64,000 nucleotides of DNA from Sphingobium sp. CR2-8 (GCF_035818615.1 NZ_JAYKZY010000002.1:1118501-1182500); one strand, 5' to 3'; positions 1-8,896 are shown, counted from the first letter of the stretch. The notes: a model not told the origin generated them from the sequence alone. Program-made: numbers and translations.

Positions 1-188
1 TCCAATATCGTGCCCACGGGCAGCGCCTTGGTCGCGACCAGCACATGGGGCTGATCGGCTTCGACCGGCATGTTCGCGGCATTGACCTGCGGCGTACTCG
101 ACGAACTCAACATGTTGCGTGCAAGCAAGGCTGTAGTGACTGCTATGATTAGCGCCCCCACCAGCAGCACGATCTTCTTGGCATCCAT
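1..188 (-). CDS. cpaB: CpaB, Flp/Tad pilus assembly protein (N-terminal part)
   Basis: The gene starts at an ATG at 188 and runs off the left edge, leaving about 62 residues. The start MDAKKIVLLVGALIIAVTTA is a positively charged tip followed by one membrane segment. A low-complexity linker and the opening of a SAF-type domain follow (HVLVATKALPVGTILE). This is the standard architecture of CpaB/RcpC, the periplasmic protein of the Flp/Tad pilus machine associated with the outer-membrane secretin. The prepilin peptidase cpaA lies 51 bases upstream on the same strand, which supports the call. Domains beyond the SAF region cannot be checked. Confidence 0.85.
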   Translation of the reverse strand, partial: MDAKKIVLLVGALIIAVTTALLARNMLSSSSTPQVNAANMPVEADQPHVLVATKALPVGTIL

Positions 189-239
189 GACGAAATTCGC
201 CTCCCTCAAATGGGTGCACTGCCCCCAGTGCCCCACTCA

Positions 240-713
240 TTACGCAAAATGGTTAAGATATCGTTCGCCAAGCAGCCAAAGGGCCGCGACGGATATGGCA
301 ACGCCATAGGGAATTTCCGGCTGTCCCAGCCTCTTTGTCATCCGGTGGTGGATGACCGTGACGATCGTGACCAACCCGCCCAGCATCGCCATCAGGACGA
401 TCATCGACAGCACCGCCTGCCAGGGAAACCACAGCGCCAGCGCGCCGAGCAGCTTGACATCCCCTCCGCCCATCATGCCTGCGGCGAACAGCGCAGCGAA
501 CAGGACGAACACGATGACGCCGACCAGCAGTTGCACCGCCATGCCGGGCCACGGCTCCAGCCCGCTCGCCAGCCACCACAGGGGCGCGAGCAAGGCGATG
601 GCCAGGTTCAGCCGATTGGATATGATGCGCGACCGTAAATCCGTGATCGCCGCCACAATCAGCAGCGCGCCCAATAGCGCTATCAGCGCCAGTCGGAAAT
701 ATTCCCCGGTCAT
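240..713 (-). CDS. cpaA: CpaA, A24-family prepilin peptidase of the Flp/Tad pilus
   Basis: A 157-residue, almost wholly membrane-embedded protein. It carries the two aspartates of the type IV prepilin peptidase family: D25 in the ITDLRSR segment and D85 in MGGGDVKLL, the GxGD-type site. It lacks the cysteine-rich N-methyltransferase domain of PilD, as expected for the short CpaA/TadV class. It would cleave the leader of Flp pilins at the inner membrane. It lies directly upstream of cpaB, so the rest of the pilus operon should continue left of the window. The next gene is divergent and very close. Confidence 0.9.
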   Translation of the reverse strand: MTGEYFRLALIALLGALLIVAAITDLRSRIISNRLNLAIALLAPLWWLASGLEPWPGMAVQLLVGVIVFVLFAALFAAGMMGGGDVKLLGALALWFPWQAVLSMIVLMAMLGGLVTIVTVIHHRMTKRLGQPEIPYGVAISVAALWLLGERYLNHFA

Positions 714-764
714 GGGGGTTAGGCCCTAGACCATATGGCTTACCAAAGGGTAACCACGGCACAG

Positions 765-1745
765 ATGGATTCACCCGATTTCCCGACGGCGGCCCCCGAC
801 GCGCCGATCAACCGGCGCGCCTGGCCGATGGGCGGGCGGCTGGACTATTGGACCGCGCCCGATGGCTGGCCGATCCGCCGGTATCAGCTGGGATCGGGCG
901 AACGTGGCCGCATGCTGGTGCTGGGCGGTCGCGGCGACATGATTGAAAAATATCTGGAGGTCATCCACCATTGGGCGACGCGCGGCTGGGCCGTAACCAG
1001 CTTCGACTGGCGCGGACAGGGCGGATCGGGCCGCCTGACCGACGACCCGCTTTGTGGGCATATCGGCGACTTTGCCGCGTGGATCGCGGACCTCAATGCG
1101 CTGGCGGCGGACTGGCGGGCGGAAGGGCATGGCCCCACCGCCATGGTGGCGCACAGCATGGGCGGCCATATGTTGCTGCGCGCGCTGGCCGAAGGCATGC
1201 CCGCGCCCGGCGCCGCTGCCGTGGTCGCGCCGATGCTGGGCGTCCATAGCGCGCCGCTGCCGCGCTGGCTGGCGGTGGCGATCGCGCGCTTCATGGTGGG
1301 CATCGGGCGGGGGGAGCGTCCCGCCTGGACGCAGAAGGAGCAATCCGACCGGCAGCGGCGGATGCGGCAGAAAAGGCTGACCCACGATCCGGATCGCTAT
1401 GCCGACGAAATCTGGTGGCGCGATCATAGTCGCGATATCGCGCTGGGTCCGCCGAGCTGGAACTGGGTGCTACAGGCGCTCGAATTGACCCGAACATTGG
1501 CGGAAGGACCGGCGATCGCCCGGATCGACACGCCCATGCTGATCCTGGCGACGGATGCCGACCAGCTTGTATCGACACCCGCCATCCGCGAGGTGACAGG
1601 GCGCATCGCGGGCGCGCGGCTGCATGTCTATGGGCGGGAAGCGGCGCACGAGATATTGCGCGAACTGGACCCGGTGCGGCTGGACGCGCTGTCGCGGATC
1701 GATGCTTTTCTGGACGAGAAGGCTCCCAGCGAGATCGGCCGTTGA
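765..1745 (+). CDS. Alpha/beta hydrolase, lysophospholipase-like (serine aminopeptidase S33 type)
   Basis: About 326 residues with an alpha/beta-hydrolase fold. The nucleophile elbow is AHSMGGH, near residue 130. A late HEI segment near the C-terminus supplies a plausible catalytic histidine, and the region around ILATDADQL a plausible acid. The overall order resembles PldB/monoacylglycerol-lipase proteins, so the likely substrate is a lysophospholipid or monoglyceride. The start is a choice: an ATG at 735 would leave 21 bases to the divergent cpaA start, whereas the ATG at 765 (MDSPDF) has an AAAGGG about 14 bases upstream. I chose 765. The stop overlaps the TTG start of the next gene by four bases, indicating translational coupling. 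Confidence 0.8.
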   Translation: MDSPDFPTAAPDAPINRRAWPMGGRLDYWTAPDGWPIRRYQLGSGERGRMLVLGGRGDMIEKYLEVIHHWATRGWAVTSFDWRGQGGSGRLTDDPLCGHIGDFAAWIADLNALAADWRAEGHGPTAMVAHSMGGHMLLRALAEGMPAPGAAAVVAPMLGVHSAPLPRWLAVAIARFMVGIGRGERPAWTQKEQSDRQRRMRQKRLTHDPDRYADEIWWRDHSRDIALGPPSWNWVLQALELTRTLAEGPAIARIDTPMLILATDADQLVSTPAIREVTGRIAGARLHVYGREAAHEILRELDPVRLDALSRIDAFLDEKAPSEIGR

Positions 1746-2845
1746 CCCATCCCGACATCGTCATCATCGGCGGCGGCATGGCCGGCGCCAGCCTGGGCGC
1801 GGAACTGGCGGCGCATGCCCATGTGCTGATCCTGGAGATGGAGGAACAGCCAGGCTATCACGCCACGGGCCGGTCGGTGGCTTTCTGGGAAGAGACCTAT
1901 GGCGGGCCGATCGTCCAGCCGCTGACCACCGCGTCGGGGCCGATGCTGACCGATCCCGACCCCGCCTTTCACGACCGCAGCTTCCTCTCGCCGCGCCGCA
2001 CATTGCACATCGGCCGCGCGCGGGACGCGGATCGGCGCGATGCGCTGCTGGCGCAGTTCGCGGGCCGGGTCGATCTGCAATGCGTCGATCCCGCCACGCT
2101 GGTGCCGGGGCTGCGGCCCGACTGGACGCTGGGCGTGCTGGAGCCGAGTTGCCGGGACATCGACGTCGGGGCGTTGCATCAGGCCTATCTGCGCCGTTTC
2201 CAGCGCCTGGGCGGCGAGGTGCGCCTGGCCAGCGCGTTGACCGCAGCCCATGCCGAGCCGGGCGGCTGGCGCATCGACACGCGCGAAGGCGCCATCCACT
2301 GCGGCCTGCTGGTCAACGCGGCGGGGGCCTGGGCCGATATCGTCGCGGCGGCCAGTGGCGTCGCGCCCGTGGGTATCCGCCCGTTGCGGCGCACCGTCGC
2401 GCAGTTGCGCGTGCCCGCCATGCCGTCTTCCGATCTGCCGCTGGTGATGGACCTGTCGGGCGGCTTCTATTTCAAGCCGGAGGGGGCGGGGCGGCTATGG
2501 CTCACTCCGCATGATGAAGCGCCGTCGCTCCCCTGCGACGCCGCGCCGGAGGAACTGGCGGTGGCGCAGGCGATCGCCCGGTTCGAGGAAGCGGTCGACT
2601 GGCCGATCGCGGCCGTCGAACGCAAATGGGCCGGGCTGCGCAGCTTCGCGCCCGACCGTGCGCCCGTCTATGGGTTCGATCCGGATGTTCCGGGCTTCTT
2701 CTGGTTCGCGGGGCAGGGCGGCTTCGGCATCCAGACCGCGCCCGCCGCCGCCCTGCTGGCCAGTGCGCTGATCCGGGATGAAGCCCCATCGGCGCAGATC
2801 GCCAACCTCGATCCGCGTCCCTATTCTCCCGCCCGGTTTCGCTAA
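1742..2845 (+). CDS. FAD-dependent oxidoreductase, DAO family (amino-acid oxidase/dehydrogenase type)
   Basis: A 367-residue protein starting at TTG inside a TTGA overlap with the hydrolase. The N-terminus has a dinucleotide-binding fold (IVIIGGGMAGASLGAELA) with a family-typical ATGRS segment at about residues 40-45. The C-terminal end has a second FAD-contact segment (WFAGQGGFGIQTAPAAALL). This is the DAO layout seen in glycine oxidase, D-amino-acid dehydrogenase and related flavoenzymes. The substrate cannot be read from sequence. Coupling to a lysophospholipase-like gene is the only context. It ends head-to-head with the flippase gene, across a tandem 16-bp duplication. Confidence 0.82.
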   Translation: MTHPDIVIIGGGMAGASLGAELAAHAHVLILEMEEQPGYHATGRSVAFWEETYGGPIVQPLTTASGPMLTDPDPAFHDRSFLSPRRTLHIGRARDADRRDALLAQFAGRVDLQCVDPATLVPGLRPDWTLGVLEPSCRDIDVGALHQAYLRRFQRLGGEVRLASALTAAHAEPGGWRIDTREGAIHCGLLVNAAGAWADIVAAASGVAPVGIRPLRRTVAQLRVPAMPSSDLPLVMDLSGGFYFKPEGAGRLWLTPHDEAPSLPCDAAPEELAVAQAIARFEEAVDWPIAAVERKWAGLRSFAPDRAPVYGFDPDVPGFFWFAGQGGFGIQTAPAAALLASALIRDEAPSAQIANLDPRPYSPARFR

Positions 2846-2863
2846 GCCCCGGTTTCGCTAAGC
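2832..2863. repeat. Perfect 16-bp tandem duplication at convergent gene ends
   Basis: The unit CCCGGTTTCGCTAAGC occurs twice in direct succession (2832-2847 and 2848-2863). The TAA stop of the FAD oxidoreductase lies in the first unit. The second unit repeats that stop and runs up to the stop codon of the convergent flippase gene. Confidence 0.9.
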
Positions 2864-4167
2864 TACGTCCGCATCGCACGGCGACTGGCCAGCCCCATCA
2901 TCGCGAAACCGGCGAGCGACGCGACGATATTCGCCATCGCCGCACCCTTCGTGCCGTAGAGCGGCAGTAGCGCCGATTGCAGTCCCAGCAGCAGCAGGGT
3001 CGAGATGACGGTGATCCGCAGCGACAGGCCCGCCCGGTCGGTTGCCATCAGCAGCGGGCGATAGCTGACCCCGATCAGTTCGATGCAGGCGGCCACGCCC
3101 AGCATCAGCAGCAGCGGATAGGCGGGCAGGAAATCCTTGCCTGCGATCAGCCCCAGCAGCGGATGGCCGATGGTGAGGATCAGGCCGATGATCACCGCGC
3201 CCGCCGCCAGCGCCAGCCGGTTGGTACGCCGGAACAGCGCGCTCAATGCCTCCTTGCCCTGCGTGCTGGTGCGCGACAGTTCGACGAAGATACTGCGCGA
3301 CAGCAGGCTGCTGATCTTGGTCAGCGAATTGGCGAGCTGATTGGCGAGGCGATAGAGGCCTGCGCCCGCCGGGCCGACGAAAGCGCCGACGATCAGCACC
3401 GCGACCTGTTGGCCGATGGACGACAGGCTGGTTTGCAGGTTGGTCGCCGTCAGAAAGCCGACGATGCCGGGATTTTCCGTCCGCGCGTCCAGCGCCTTGC
3501 CCGCGCGCCAGTGGCCGATCCGGCCCCGCCCGACCTTCAGCGCCAGATACCAGTAGCTGAGCGCGCAGAGCAGCTCGGCAAAGGCCCAGGCGATCAGGAA
3601 ACCGCTGATGTCGGGCATCACGGCCAGCGCGACGCCCGCGCCGATCATCCGCCCGACCGGGATCATGGTTTCGGCGAAGGAGGCCGAATCGAACCGGTCG
3701 AACAGGCGCAGCACGCCGGTCGGGCTGGACCGGATCGTGACCATCATCACCATGCAGAAGGCCCAGACCTGCCATCCCATGTCCGGCCCGATCCCCAGCA
3801 GGTCGCCCAGCAGCAGGATGATCGCCGCCGCGATCACGCCGCCCGCGAGCGCCGAGGCCAGGTCGATCAGGATGCAGAAGCGCAGCACCCGGTTCAGCGC
3901 GTCGCCGTTCCCGCTCGCCAGATGCGGCTGGCCGTAGCGCACGACGATCTGCCAGCTGTCGAAACTCACCAGCGTCTTGATGACGTTGGCGGCGCTCAGC
4001 ACCAGCGCGAAACGCCCGAAATCGGCGACCCCCAGGGTGCGGGTTACGATAGCGAGATAGGCCAGGCTGAGCACCGCGCCCACGCCCTTGCCCCCCAGCA
4101 GCCAGCCGGTATTGGCCAGGATGCGGGCGAAACCGTCCCCCGCCGCGCCCGATCCGCGCTTGAACAT
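2863..4167 (-). CDS. Polysaccharide flippase-like membrane protein (Wzx/MATE-like fold)
   Basis: A protein of about 434 residues with some twelve hydrophobic segments, with the profile of O-antigen/oligosaccharide flippases (polysaccharide biosynthesis protein family). The segment NTGWLLGGKGVGAVLSLAYL near the N-terminus is typical of the first membrane helix in this family. I chose the ATG at 4167 because GGAGTG stands 8 bases upstream; the open frame continues further but without a better signal. It would move a lipid-linked glycan or polyol-phosphate unit across the inner membrane. The divergent neighbour is a nucleotidyltransferase, then a CDP-alcohol transferase operon, supporting an envelope-polymer role. 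Confidence 0.82.
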   Translation of the reverse strand: MFKRGSGAAGDGFARILANTGWLLGGKGVGAVLSLAYLAIVTRTLGVADFGRFALVLSAANVIKTLVSFDSWQIVVRYGQPHLASGNGDALNRVLRFCILIDLASALAGGVIAAAIILLLGDLLGIGPDMGWQVWAFCMVMMVTIRSSPTGVLRLFDRFDSASFAETMIPVGRMIGAGVALAVMPDISGFLIAWAFAELLCALSYWYLALKVGRGRIGHWRAGKALDARTENPGIVGFLTATNLQTSLSSIGQQVAVLIVGAFVGPAGAGLYRLANQLANSLTKISSLLSRSIFVELSRTSTQGKEALSALFRRTNRLALAAGAVIIGLILTIGHPLLGLIAGKDFLPAYPLLLMLGVAACIELIGVSYRPLLMATDRAGLSLRITVISTLLLLGLQSALLPLYGTKGAAMANIVASLAGFAMMGLASRRAMRT

Positions 4168-4280
4168 CGTCACTCCATAGGGCCAACGGGTAGGTTGGGC
4201 ACGCCGCGCTTTAGGCGAGCGTCGGGACGAGTGCAAATGCCGCCTTTTTTTCGGCCAAATTGCCATCTAAAGCCGCGCCC

Positions 4281-5051
4281 ATGACGATCACCAAAGCCAT
4301 CATCCTGTCCGCCGGCCAAGGCTCGCGGCTCCTGCCGCTGACCCGCGACGTGCCCAAATGCATGATCGACTTCAACGGCCGCACCCTCATCAGCTGGCAG
4401 GTCGCGGCGCTGGTCGCCAATGGCGTGACCGACATCGTCGTCGTCACCGGCTTCCGCACCGAACGGGTCGAGGATCATGCGCTGCAACTCTATCGCGAAA
4501 CCGGCGCGCGCATCCGCACCGTCTTCAATCCCTTCTTCCAGGTCGCCGACAACCTTGGCACATGCTGGATCGTGCGGGAGGAGATGGACCGCGATTTCAT
4601 CATCCTGAACGGCGACACCATCGTGTCGGACGCGATCGTGGCGAAGCTGGTCGATGGCGCGCAGGACGCCATCACCGTCACCGTGGATGTGAAGGCCGAC
4701 GGCGATTATGACGATGACGACATGAAGGTGAACCGCGACGAGAGCGGTCGCCTGCACCATATCGGCAAGCGGCTGCTGCCGCCCGACACCAATGCCGAAT
4801 TGATCGGCATGCTGGCCTTCACCGGCGAAGGCCCGGCAATCTTCCGCAACCAGGTGGAGCAGATGATGCGCACGCCCGAAGGCGTGGAACGCTGGTATCT
4901 GCGCGCCATCGACATCATCGCCAAGGGCAATCGCGTGGGCACCGTGTCGATCGACGGACTGGACTGGCAGGAGGTCGATTTCCCCCAGGATGTCGAGGCG
5001 GCCCAGACGCTGACGGACAAATGGGTGGCGGAAGGACGCTACGCGAAATAG
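4281..5051 (+). CDS. Nucleotidyltransferase (NTP_transferase; likely CTP:alcohol-phosphate cytidylyltransferase)
   Basis: About 256 residues. The N-terminal signature AIILSAGQGSRLLPLTRDVPKC is the GxGxRxxPLTxxxPK motif of sugar/alcohol-phosphate nucleotidyltransferases. NGDTIV near residue 110 supplies a metal-binding aspartate. Size and pattern fit the LicC/IPCT type, which makes CDP-choline or CDP-inositol, as well as small sugar-1-phosphate nucleotidyltransferases. The nearby CDP-alcohol phosphatidyltransferase and TagF-like genes favour a CDP-activated polyol or choline product; this is inference. A TTG seven codons upstream is possible, but the ATG at 4281 places the family motif at the usual distance. 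Confidence 0.78.
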   Translation: MTITKAIILSAGQGSRLLPLTRDVPKCMIDFNGRTLISWQVAALVANGVTDIVVVTGFRTERVEDHALQLYRETGARIRTVFNPFFQVADNLGTCWIVREEMDRDFIILNGDTIVSDAIVAKLVDGAQDAITVTVDVKADGDYDDDDMKVNRDESGRLHHIGKRLLPPDTNAELIGMLAFTGEGPAIFRNQVEQMMRTPEGVERWYLRAIDIIAKGNRVGTVSIDGLDWQEVDFPQDVEAAQTLTDKWVAEGRYAK

Positions 5052-5245
5052 GAGAAGGCGGGCTTAACTTCGCACATTTCCTGCTGGTTTCGACATTAAA
5101 TATCCTATTTCGGATTTATCGTTACGCTGCCCAACGGTGCTGGCCGAACGATGTTAGCAGGCGAGGTGGGACGTAGGATAGCCCGGCTGATCTATATTCC
5201 ATCATCGAACGAAGGTGGGTGGCGCGATGGCGAACTTAGAAAACC

Positions 5246-5683
5246 TCAGCCTTTGATCCCGTTGAAATGCCCCTTCAACCAGTCGCGCAAACTGTCCAAC
5301 TCGCTGTCCAGTTTGACCGCCGAGCCCAAGTCCGGCTGCCCCGGCCAGCCAGCATCCGCAATGGTCAGGCCGCAGGCGCTGCGTGTCCCTTCGTAGCGGG
5401 GAATGACGTGGAAATGGACATGGGGGTCGACCATCATCAGCATCAGATAGTTGATCCTGCCATAATCCACCGCTTTGGTCAGCGCCGCCTCGATCGCGGC
5501 GGTGACGGTCTTGAGTTCGGCATGCGCCTGCCCCGGCAGGTCGCCGAACGCGGTCGCGTCGCTCTTGGCCGCCAGCACCAGCGACCCCAGCGTCGGCTGC
5601 GCGGGACGCAACAGCACGACCCAATGGTCGAACGCGGCGATCAGCGTCGCGGGCCAGCCGAACTTCTCGATCGTCGCGTTCAT
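5246..5683 (-). CDS. HIT-family protein (histidine triad hydrolase)
   Basis: A 145-residue protein with the HxHxH motif in DPHVHFHVIPR, at about residues 88-98. This is the nucleotide-phosphate-binding and catalytic site of HIT hydrolases and transferases. It is the last gene of a three-gene operon: its ATG overlaps the stop of the CDP-alcohol transferase gene by four bases (ATGA). HIT proteins split or transfer nucleotide phosphates. Here it may clean up a nucleotide-alcohol intermediate made by the neighbouring enzymes, but this is inferred from position only. Confidence 0.85.
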   Translation of the reverse strand: MNATIEKFGWPATLIAAFDHWVVLLRPAQPTLGSLVLAAKSDATAFGDLPGQAHAELKTVTAAIEAALTKAVDYGRINYLMLMMVDPHVHFHVIPRYEGTRSACGLTIADAGWPGQPDLGSAVKLDSELDSLRDWLKGHFNGIKG

Positions 5684-6783
5684 AGGGCTGCCTCTGCTTC
5701 GTCCATCCAGCTGACGATCGGCTTGCCCGACCGCCGCACGCCATAGGCCTGGGCCAGCCGCACGGCATGGACGACGAGCGAGAGGATCGTCCACCAGGCC
5801 AACGCGATGAGGCCGATGTCGGGGCGACCGAACAACAGCGACACGAACAGGATCACCATATTGGGATTGCGCCGCGCGGTGATGAGCCGGAACTGGCTGT
5901 CGAACGGCCGCCAGACATGGATGTCCATCTTGAAGTCCTTGAGGAACATCCCCTCGATCAGCCGTTGCAGGATATAGCCCGCGATCACTGCGGTCATGAT
6001 AAAGGTGAAGGTGCCGCCCGACAGGCCAAGCCCCCAATAGACCAGCCCGGTGCCCCAGAAATACCACCAGAAGGGCGGGTGGACCAGGTCGACGCCATGG
6101 TCGATTACATTGCCCCATTTGGACGAAGTGATGGTGCAGCGCGCCAGCTTGCCATCGACCGTATCCAGCACCATGAAGATGAAGCCCGACAGGAAGCCGG
6201 TCCAGAACATGCCCTGCGCGAACAGATAGGTGGCGAGCAGGCACAGGGTAACGCCGATCACCGACACCATATTGGGTGTCATCCGCAATTGCGCGGCGAT
6301 CCGCGTCAGCACCAGCGCCAGTTCGGGCCACAGATATTTGGTCAGGACATCGGTCACGCCCTTATACGCGCCGAAATAGCTGCGCCGCTCGATCGCGCGC
6401 CGGGTCGATGGGGTCAGTTCGCACACCATCGGCTGCTCCAGTTTGCGCAGCTGCCGGTTGTAGAGCTTGCGCCCGTCCGCCAGGTCGATGACATGCGGCG
6501 CGGTCAGCGGATCGACGCCTTGCGCCACCTGGCCCACGATCGGCGTGCCCGCCCAGGCGAACAGGGTGCCCGGCGTTTCCAGAACAAGGCGCAGCAAGAG
6601 CGGGTCGAAGGCGTAGGTCAGGTTGAACAGCAGCTCATGTCCCGCCGCCAGCGTGCTGCCATTTTTCGCCGCGCTCTGCGCCATGCGGCGATTGCGCTCG
6701 GCATTGGACATGCCCCAGATCGGCGTCGCATTGTCGCCCATCAGGCGGACGGGGCCAAGGGCGGTGGTGATTGTCTGGCTCAT
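5680..6783 (-). CDS. CDP-alcohol phosphatidyltransferase family protein with N-terminal extension
   Basis: A 367-residue protein. The C-terminal half carries the full CDP-OH motif D-x2-DG-x2-AR-x8-G-x3-D-x3-D, visible as DTVDGKLAR followed by WGNVIDHGVD near residues 210-235, within several membrane helices. The first 150 or so residues are soluble and unlike simple PgsA or PssA. A stretch such as FDPLLLRLVLETPGTLFAW recalls a degenerate nucleotidyltransferase domain, as in inositol-phosphate cytidylyltransferase/DIPP synthase fusions; this is a weak resemblance. It overlaps both neighbours by four bases, so the three genes are translationally coupled. The alcohol acceptor is unknown. Confidence 0.83.
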   Translation of the reverse strand: MSQTITTALGPVRLMGDNATPIWGMSNAERNRRMAQSAAKNGSTLAAGHELLFNLTYAFDPLLLRLVLETPGTLFAWAGTPIVGQVAQGVDPLTAPHVIDLADGRKLYNRQLRKLEQPMVCELTPSTRRAIERRSYFGAYKGVTDVLTKYLWPELALVLTRIAAQLRMTPNMVSVIGVTLCLLATYLFAQGMFWTGFLSGFIFMVLDTVDGKLARCTITSSKWGNVIDHGVDLVHPPFWWYFWGTGLVYWGLGLSGGTFTFIMTAVIAGYILQRLIEGMFLKDFKMDIHVWRPFDSQFRLITARRNPNMVILFVSLLFGRPDIGLIALAWWTILSLVVHAVRLAQAYGVRRSGKPIVSWMDEAEAAL

Positions 6784-7880
6784 GCGTGGCTCTTTGCGAA
6801 GTTCAGGATGATGTCGGCCTGACGCTGCGAAGCGGGGAAGGGCGACAGGTCTATCGATTGCTGCATCGCCGCTTCCTGAGCAGCAACGAAGCCGGGTTGC
6901 AAGTCGTTCGCGTGGGCCAGCGCGGCGGGCAGGGCGTCCGCGCGCTCGATCACCTGGCCCAGCCGCCAGTGGGCGAAGGCGTCGCCCGCCGCGTCGCGAT
7001 GGTCGAGGTTGAGGAAGATGCAGGGTCGCGGCTGGATCAGAAATTCGTAAACCTGGCTCGACACGTCGCCCAGATAGACGTCGGCGCTCATCGTGTAACC
7101 CATGTCGATCGACCGGCGGCTGCCCATGTCGACATGGATGTGCGGCGCGGCGCTGACGATCGGCGGCGTCTTGGCGGCCAGCTTGGTATGCGGGGCGATG
7201 ACGACGTTCCAGCCGGTCAGCGACTCCAGCGCGGCCAGCACCGCCGGGCCATGCCGGACCCAGGAGGACAGGTCCGCGTCGAAATGCGGGTTGTAGAGCA
7301 GCACCGGCTTGTCGTCGGGGAAGAGGCGCTGCCGCTCCGCCTTCAATTCGAACTTGGCATAGCCACCGACCGCCACCGTGTCCGCCGTGCACAGCCCGCG
7401 ATCGATCATGCGGCGGCGATCCTTTTCGCCCGCGACCAGCGTCAGGTCGAAATCGGCATGGCGTTTCTTGTAGCCGCCCTCCCGGTCACCCGCGCCATGT
7501 TTGATGAGGATGAGGCGGGACGTAAAGCCCGGCACGCGGCGCAGCCAGGCGCTGCTGATTTCCGTCGTCACCAGCGTGGGGAAGCGGGCGATGATGCGAT
7601 AGTTGAGCAGCAGGGTCGCCAGGCGCGAAGGCTGGCGAAAGAGCGAGTTGGGGCGAGAGGGCGGGCGACGCAGGCGAATCATGTGGAGGGTGGCTTCGGG
7701 GTCATAGCTGGCGACCAGCGCCAATATCTGGTCCGACGGCGACAGGATGCTGACCCGCACATCGGGCCGACGCGCCAGTTCCAGAGCGGCGGGCAGCCAA
7801 TGAAAGAGTTGCTGCGCTTCGGCGATGGCGAGGAAGGCGATGTCGGTCGGCAAGGGCGGCGGTTCCTGATGGCGATGCAC
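6780..7880 (-). CDS. CDP-glycerol glycerophosphotransferase-like protein (TagF/TarF superfamily)
   Basis: A 366-residue protein starting at GTG (7880). The C-terminal pattern [23 protein letters not shown] is the family signature in which a conserved D-x-S-S and a KP/RP-like turn bind the CDP-glycerol donor. An earlier [11 protein letters not shown] supplies the conserved histidine region. No transmembrane segment is evident. In Gram-positives such enzymes polymerise glycerol phosphate for teichoic acid. In a Gram-negative, the likely role is decorating or building a phosphopolyol glycan. It heads a coupled operon with the CDP-alcohol transferase and HIT genes. Confidence 0.75.
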   Translation of the reverse strand: MHRHQEPPPLPTDIAFLAIAEAQQLFHWLPAALELARRPDVRVSILSPSDQILALVASYDPEATLHMIRLRRPPSRPNSLFRQPSRLATLLLNYRIIARFPTLVTTEISSAWLRRVPGFTSRLILIKHGAGDREGGYKKRHADFDLTLVAGEKDRRRMIDRGLCTADTVAVGGYAKFELKAERQRLFPDDKPVLLYNPHFDADLSSWVRHGPAVLAALESLTGWNVVIAPHTKLAAKTPPIVSAAPHIHVDMGSRRSIDMGYTMSADVYLGDVSSQVYEFLIQPRPCIFLNLDHRDAAGDAFAHWRLGQVIERADALPAALAHANDLQPGFVAAQEAAMQQSIDLSPFPASQRQADIILNFAKSHA

Positions 7881-7984
7881 GTTCCCTGGCCTTCGCCGAG
7901 GAACATTATCCCGAACGCAACGGAATACGCACCCATCATCGCCCTAGCGCGGTCGGCCAACGAAGCAAAGACGCTGGCCGACTA

Positions 7985-8002
7985 TTTGCAAGCCATTTGC
8001 AA
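7985..8002. promoter_or_regulatory. Direct repeat of TTTGCAA upstream of sdhB
   Basis: TTTGCAA occurs at 7985-7991 and again at 7996-8002, an 11-bp period (one helical turn), in the divergent gap between the glycerophosphotransferase operon and sdhB. This suggests a regulator binding site, but no protein can be assigned. A TTGCAA-containing palindrome also lies upstream of mdh. Confidence 0.3.
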
Positions 8003-8107
8003 CAAGGGCTTATGGGCAGAAACATGGGTCACAGTGCTGGACCTTTGCGGATTTTTCGTTATGCGGACCCCCAACAACAGACATCTTTCGAAGAGGCTCG
8101 ACGAGCG

Positions 8108-8896
8108 ATGGCCGAATTTGCGTTGCCCAAGAACAGCAAGATCAGCGGCAAGGGCGTAACCCATCCCGCACCCGACGGCGCGACCAATGTCCGTAGCTTC
8201 AAGGTCTATCGCTACGATCCCGACTCCGGCCAGAATCCCCGCTACGACACGTTCGAGATCGACCTCAACTCTTGCGGGCCGATGGTCCTGGACGCGCTGC
8301 TCAAGATCAAGAATGAATATGATCCCACGCTGACCTTCCGCCGCTCGTGCCGCGAGGGCATCTGCGGTAGCTGTTCGATGAACATGAACGGCAAGAATGG
8401 CCTGGCCTGCACCACCGCGATCGACGAGTGCAGCGGCAAGGATGTGCGCATCACCCCGCTGCCGCACATGGACGTCATCAAGGATCTGGTGCCCGACTTC
8501 ACCCATTTCTACGCCCAGTATAATTCGATCCAGCCCTGGCTGAAGACCGTGTCCCCGCCGCCGTCGGGCAAGGAGCGGCTCCAGTCGCCCGCCGACCGCG
8601 AGAAGCTCGATGGCCTGTACGAGTGCATCCTGTGCGCCTGCTGCTCGACCAGCTGCCCGTCCTACTGGTGGAACAGCGACAAGTTCCTGGGTCCAGCGAT
8701 CCTGCTCCAGGCCTATCGCTGGCTGGCGGACAGCCGCGACGAATACACCGGCGAGCGTCTGGACGAGTTGGAAGATCCGTTCCGCCTCTATCGCTGCCAC
8801 ACCATCATGAACTGCGCGAATGTCTGCCCCAAGGGCCTGAGCCCGGCCAAGGCGATCGCCGAAACCAAGAAGATGATGGTCGAACGGCAGCTGTAG
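8108..8896 (+). CDS. sdhB: Succinate dehydrogenase iron-sulfur subunit
   Basis: A 262-residue protein, the usual SdhB length. The N-terminal ferredoxin-type domain has the [2Fe-2S] ligands in [13 protein letters not shown] with a later GLAC. The C-terminal domain has [12 protein letters not shown] and CANVCPKG for the [4Fe-4S] and [3Fe-4S] clusters. It passes electrons from SdhA flavin to ubiquinone in complex II. The ATG at 8108 follows a GAAGAGG and begins MAEFALPKN. Odd: sdhC, sdhD and sdhA do not precede it. The upstream DNA instead belongs to the envelope-polymer locus on the other strand, so sdhB is separated from its partners here. Confidence 0.97.
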   Translation: MAEFALPKNSKISGKGVTHPAPDGATNVRSFKVYRYDPDSGQNPRYDTFEIDLNSCGPMVLDALLKIKNEYDPTLTFRRSCREGICGSCSMNMNGKNGLACTTAIDECSGKDVRITPLPHMDVIKDLVPDFTHFYAQYNSIQPWLKTVSPPPSGKERLQSPADREKLDGLYECILCACCSTSCPSYWWNSDKFLGPAILLQAYRWLADSRDEYTGERLDELEDPFRLYRCHTIMNCANVCPKGLSPAKAIAETKKMMVERQL

